A stretch of 5,712 nucleotides of DNA, taken from assembly GCA_051006215.1 (NCBI GenBank), contig JBPCIO010000241.1, positions 1-5,712 of the forward strand. The letters run 5' to 3'. Positions 4,952-5,712 of this stretch are shown in pieces (the stretch's first letter is position 1; each line of letters starts with the position of its first letter). Below the pieces are notes generated by a model. It was not told where the DNA came from, ran no database searches, and saw nothing but the letters and a program-made list of their open reading frames with translations. This DNA comes from CF-72 sp051006215. GTDB taxonomy: Bacteria; Chloroflexota; UBA6077; CF-72. Made by a program: the position numbers and the translations under genes.

Positions 4952-5458
4952 TCAGGCGCGCGAACCGAGGCGCTGTCGAGCGATGCGCTCCCCCGTGCTG
5001 GGTCGCTCGTCTGCGGTCAGTTCGAGCCGATCAACCCACTTCACGCTGGAGAAGCACTGGCCCCCAGGTACGAGCAGCCGCCAGGGTCCGCCGTGCTCGA
5101 TAGGCAGCCGTAGACCATTCAGTGTGTCGCACAGCAGGACTCCAACTGTATGACTCAGCGGGAGCGAGATCGTGTAGGCGCCCGAGCACACGCGCACGAA
5201 CCGCGCCGCCTCCTTCGGCTCTGCGGTGGCAAGCACGTCGGCGAGGGCGACTCCCTCCCAGCGCAGGCCGGGCACGGTCCAGCCTTCCGCGCACGCGAAG
5301 GGCTCCTCGATGCACCTACGTGGAAGCTCCGCGAGTTCGCTCAAGTCGACGAGCTTCGCGTGGGCAACCAGCCCCTGGATGCGAATCGTGGCCGGCGTTG
5401 GCCTGCCGTGAATGTCTTGGGGCAGCGGATGCTCGGGTAATTGGTCGCGTACGCTCAT
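4952..5458 (-). CDS. Stand-alone sulfite-oxidase-type molybdopterin domain protein
   Basis: The product has 168 residues and matches the oxidoreductase molybdopterin-binding domain seen in sulfite oxidase, plant nitrate reductase and MsrP (YedY). FACAEGW carries the likely molybdenum-binding Cys, C56. RWEGVALADVL (66-76) and HGGPWRLLVPG (122-132) are family signatures, and SVKWVDRLELT (138-148) is the usual domain end. The dimerisation domain of sulfite oxidase is absent, and there is no Tat or Sec signal, so it should stay in the cytoplasm, unlike MsrP. The substrate is unknown. ATG 5458 has no good Shine-Dalgarno. TTTTTAAT sits a few bases upstream and could be a -10 box giving a leaderless or very short-leader mRNA. 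The gene heads the - strand group that continues with the cupin, and selC lies 55 bases upstream. Confidence 0.85.
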   Translation of the reverse strand: MSVRDQLPEHPLPQDIHGRPTPATIRIQGLVAHAKLVDLSELAELPRRCIEEPFACAEGWTVPGLRWEGVALADVLATAEPKEAARFVRVCSGAYTISLPLSHTVGVLLCDTLNGLRLPIEHGGPWRLLVPGGQCFSSVKWVDRLELTADERPSTGERIARQRLGSRA

Positions 5459-5502
5459 GAGGCTGGGATTAAAAATAGAACACCTGTGCAGACTCTGAGA
5501 TC

Positions 5503-5510
5503 AAAAAAAT
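5503..5510 (-). terminator. T run just behind selC
   Basis: On the - strand ATTTTTTT starts three bases after the encoded CCA of selC. No dedicated hairpin precedes it apart from the tRNA's own stems, so it is at most a weak termination signal. Read-through into the molybdopterin gene remains possible. Confidence 0.3.
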
Positions 5511-5513
5511 GAG

Positions 5514-5611
5514 TGGCGGGGGTGCATGGGAGTCGAACCCACCCTCGACCAGGAAGCTGGCCGAGCAACCGTTTTGAAGACGGCGAGGCCCACCGGGACC
5601 CGTCCACCCCC
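5514..5611 (-). tRNA. selC: Selenocysteine tRNA, anticodon UCA
   Basis: The 98-nt gene includes the encoded CCA (5514-5516) and discriminator G (5517). Read on the - strand, it has an acceptor 5' strand GGGGGTGG, linker AC, a long 6-bp D stem (5586-5591 with 5596-5601) and a 4-base loop. The anticodon stem GCCGT/ACGGT encloses loop CTTCAAA with anticodon TCA at 5575-5577. A 9-bp variable arm follows (CTCGGCCAG, loop CTTC, CTGGTCGAG), then T arm GTGGG-TTCGACT-CCCAT. The long D stem, 9-bp extra arm and UCA anticodon are diagnostic of bacterial tRNA-Sec. The acceptor has seven good pairs, and the eighth position is a G-G mismatch (5604 with 5525), where an 8-bp stem is expected. It charges Ser, converted to Sec by SelA for SelB-dependent UGA decoding. 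Neither partner gene is in the window. Confidence 0.96.
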
Positions 5612-5712
5612 AGGAAGTTCGGCCTTTCCGGCTGAACTTGGCGAGACAGCTGCGCAGTCCGTTTTGTACCAGAGTTGGTGGTTTGACGAGCCGGACGGTA
5701 GAACCTAACACC
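5612..5712. other. Region upstream of selC, no supported gene
   Basis: None of the six frames gives a protein I recognise, and those that continue run into the tRNA. On the - strand TGGTACAAA, some 60 bases before selC, resembles an extended -10 promoter, but no good -35 accompanies it. The inverted repeat at 5615-5639 is the clearest structure. Confidence 0.3.
5615..5639 (+). repeat. 10-bp inverted repeat beside selC
   Basis: AAGTTCGGCC (5615-5624) pairs with GGCTGAACTT (5630-5639) around loop TTTCC. As + strand RNA all ten pairs form, with one G-U; as - strand RNA the same position is an A-C mismatch. No T run follows on either side. It may belong to a + strand transcript end or to processing of the selC precursor. 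Confidence 0.45.

Noticed and set aside
5514..5611. selC as an attachment site of an integrated element
   Set aside because: No integrase and no repeat of the tRNA 3' end is present in the window.
5469..5711. Coding frames on both strands across the selC gene
   Set aside because: They read through a clear tRNA-Sec and show no protein family.
1..5712. CRISPR arrays, insertion sequences, defence systems
   Set aside because: No spaced repeats, transposase-like frames or terminal inverted repeats were found.

Overview
The window looks like chromosomal DNA from a GC-rich proteobacterium that can respire or detoxify nitrite. The evidence is a copper nitrite reductase gene, a selenocysteine tRNA of bacterial type with encoded CCA, and Shine-Dalgarno sites matching the usual anti-SD (AAAGGAGGTG before the DoxX gene). 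A beta- or gammaproteobacterium fits best. I cannot place the genus from sequence alone.

Left part (1-1500, mostly + strand). It starts inside what looks like the C-terminal end of a universal stress protein. Two decayed response-regulator receiver starts follow (206-279 and 847-988), each with a frameshift and an early stop. Between them, on the - strand, lies a small two-helix membrane protein of unknown function. The only intact + strand gene encodes a pyridoxamine-5'-phosphate-oxidase-fold flavoprotein (1048-1494). Universal stress proteins, receivers and such flavoproteins often occur together in low-oxygen or dormancy-type gene sets. Here that set is partly broken down. The gap at 642-846 holds a near-FNR box and a 14-bp palindrome that recurs, almost unchanged, upstream of nirK.

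Middle and right part (1521-5458, all - strand, reading right to left). The order is a stand-alone sulfite-oxidase-type molybdopterin domain, a one-domain cupin, a multi-helix membrane protein whose frame is broken twice in a compensating way, nirK, and a DoxX-family membrane protein. The first three genes are tightly packed (27-nt gap, then a 10-nt overlap). nirK follows after a gap with a perfect 13-bp hairpin, and doxX follows nirK after a structured 128-nt gap. NirK is a membrane-anchored periplasmic enzyme of AniA-like type with an extra cupredoxin domain fused at its N terminus, so electrons may pass from that domain to the reductase core. DoxX proteins are quinone-linked membrane proteins, so the group could form a small nitrite/redox module. 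That functional link is inference from gene order.

Right edge (5514-5712). selC, the selenocysteine tRNA, lies on the - strand upstream of the molybdopterin gene. The last 100 bases hold an inverted repeat and no gene I can support.
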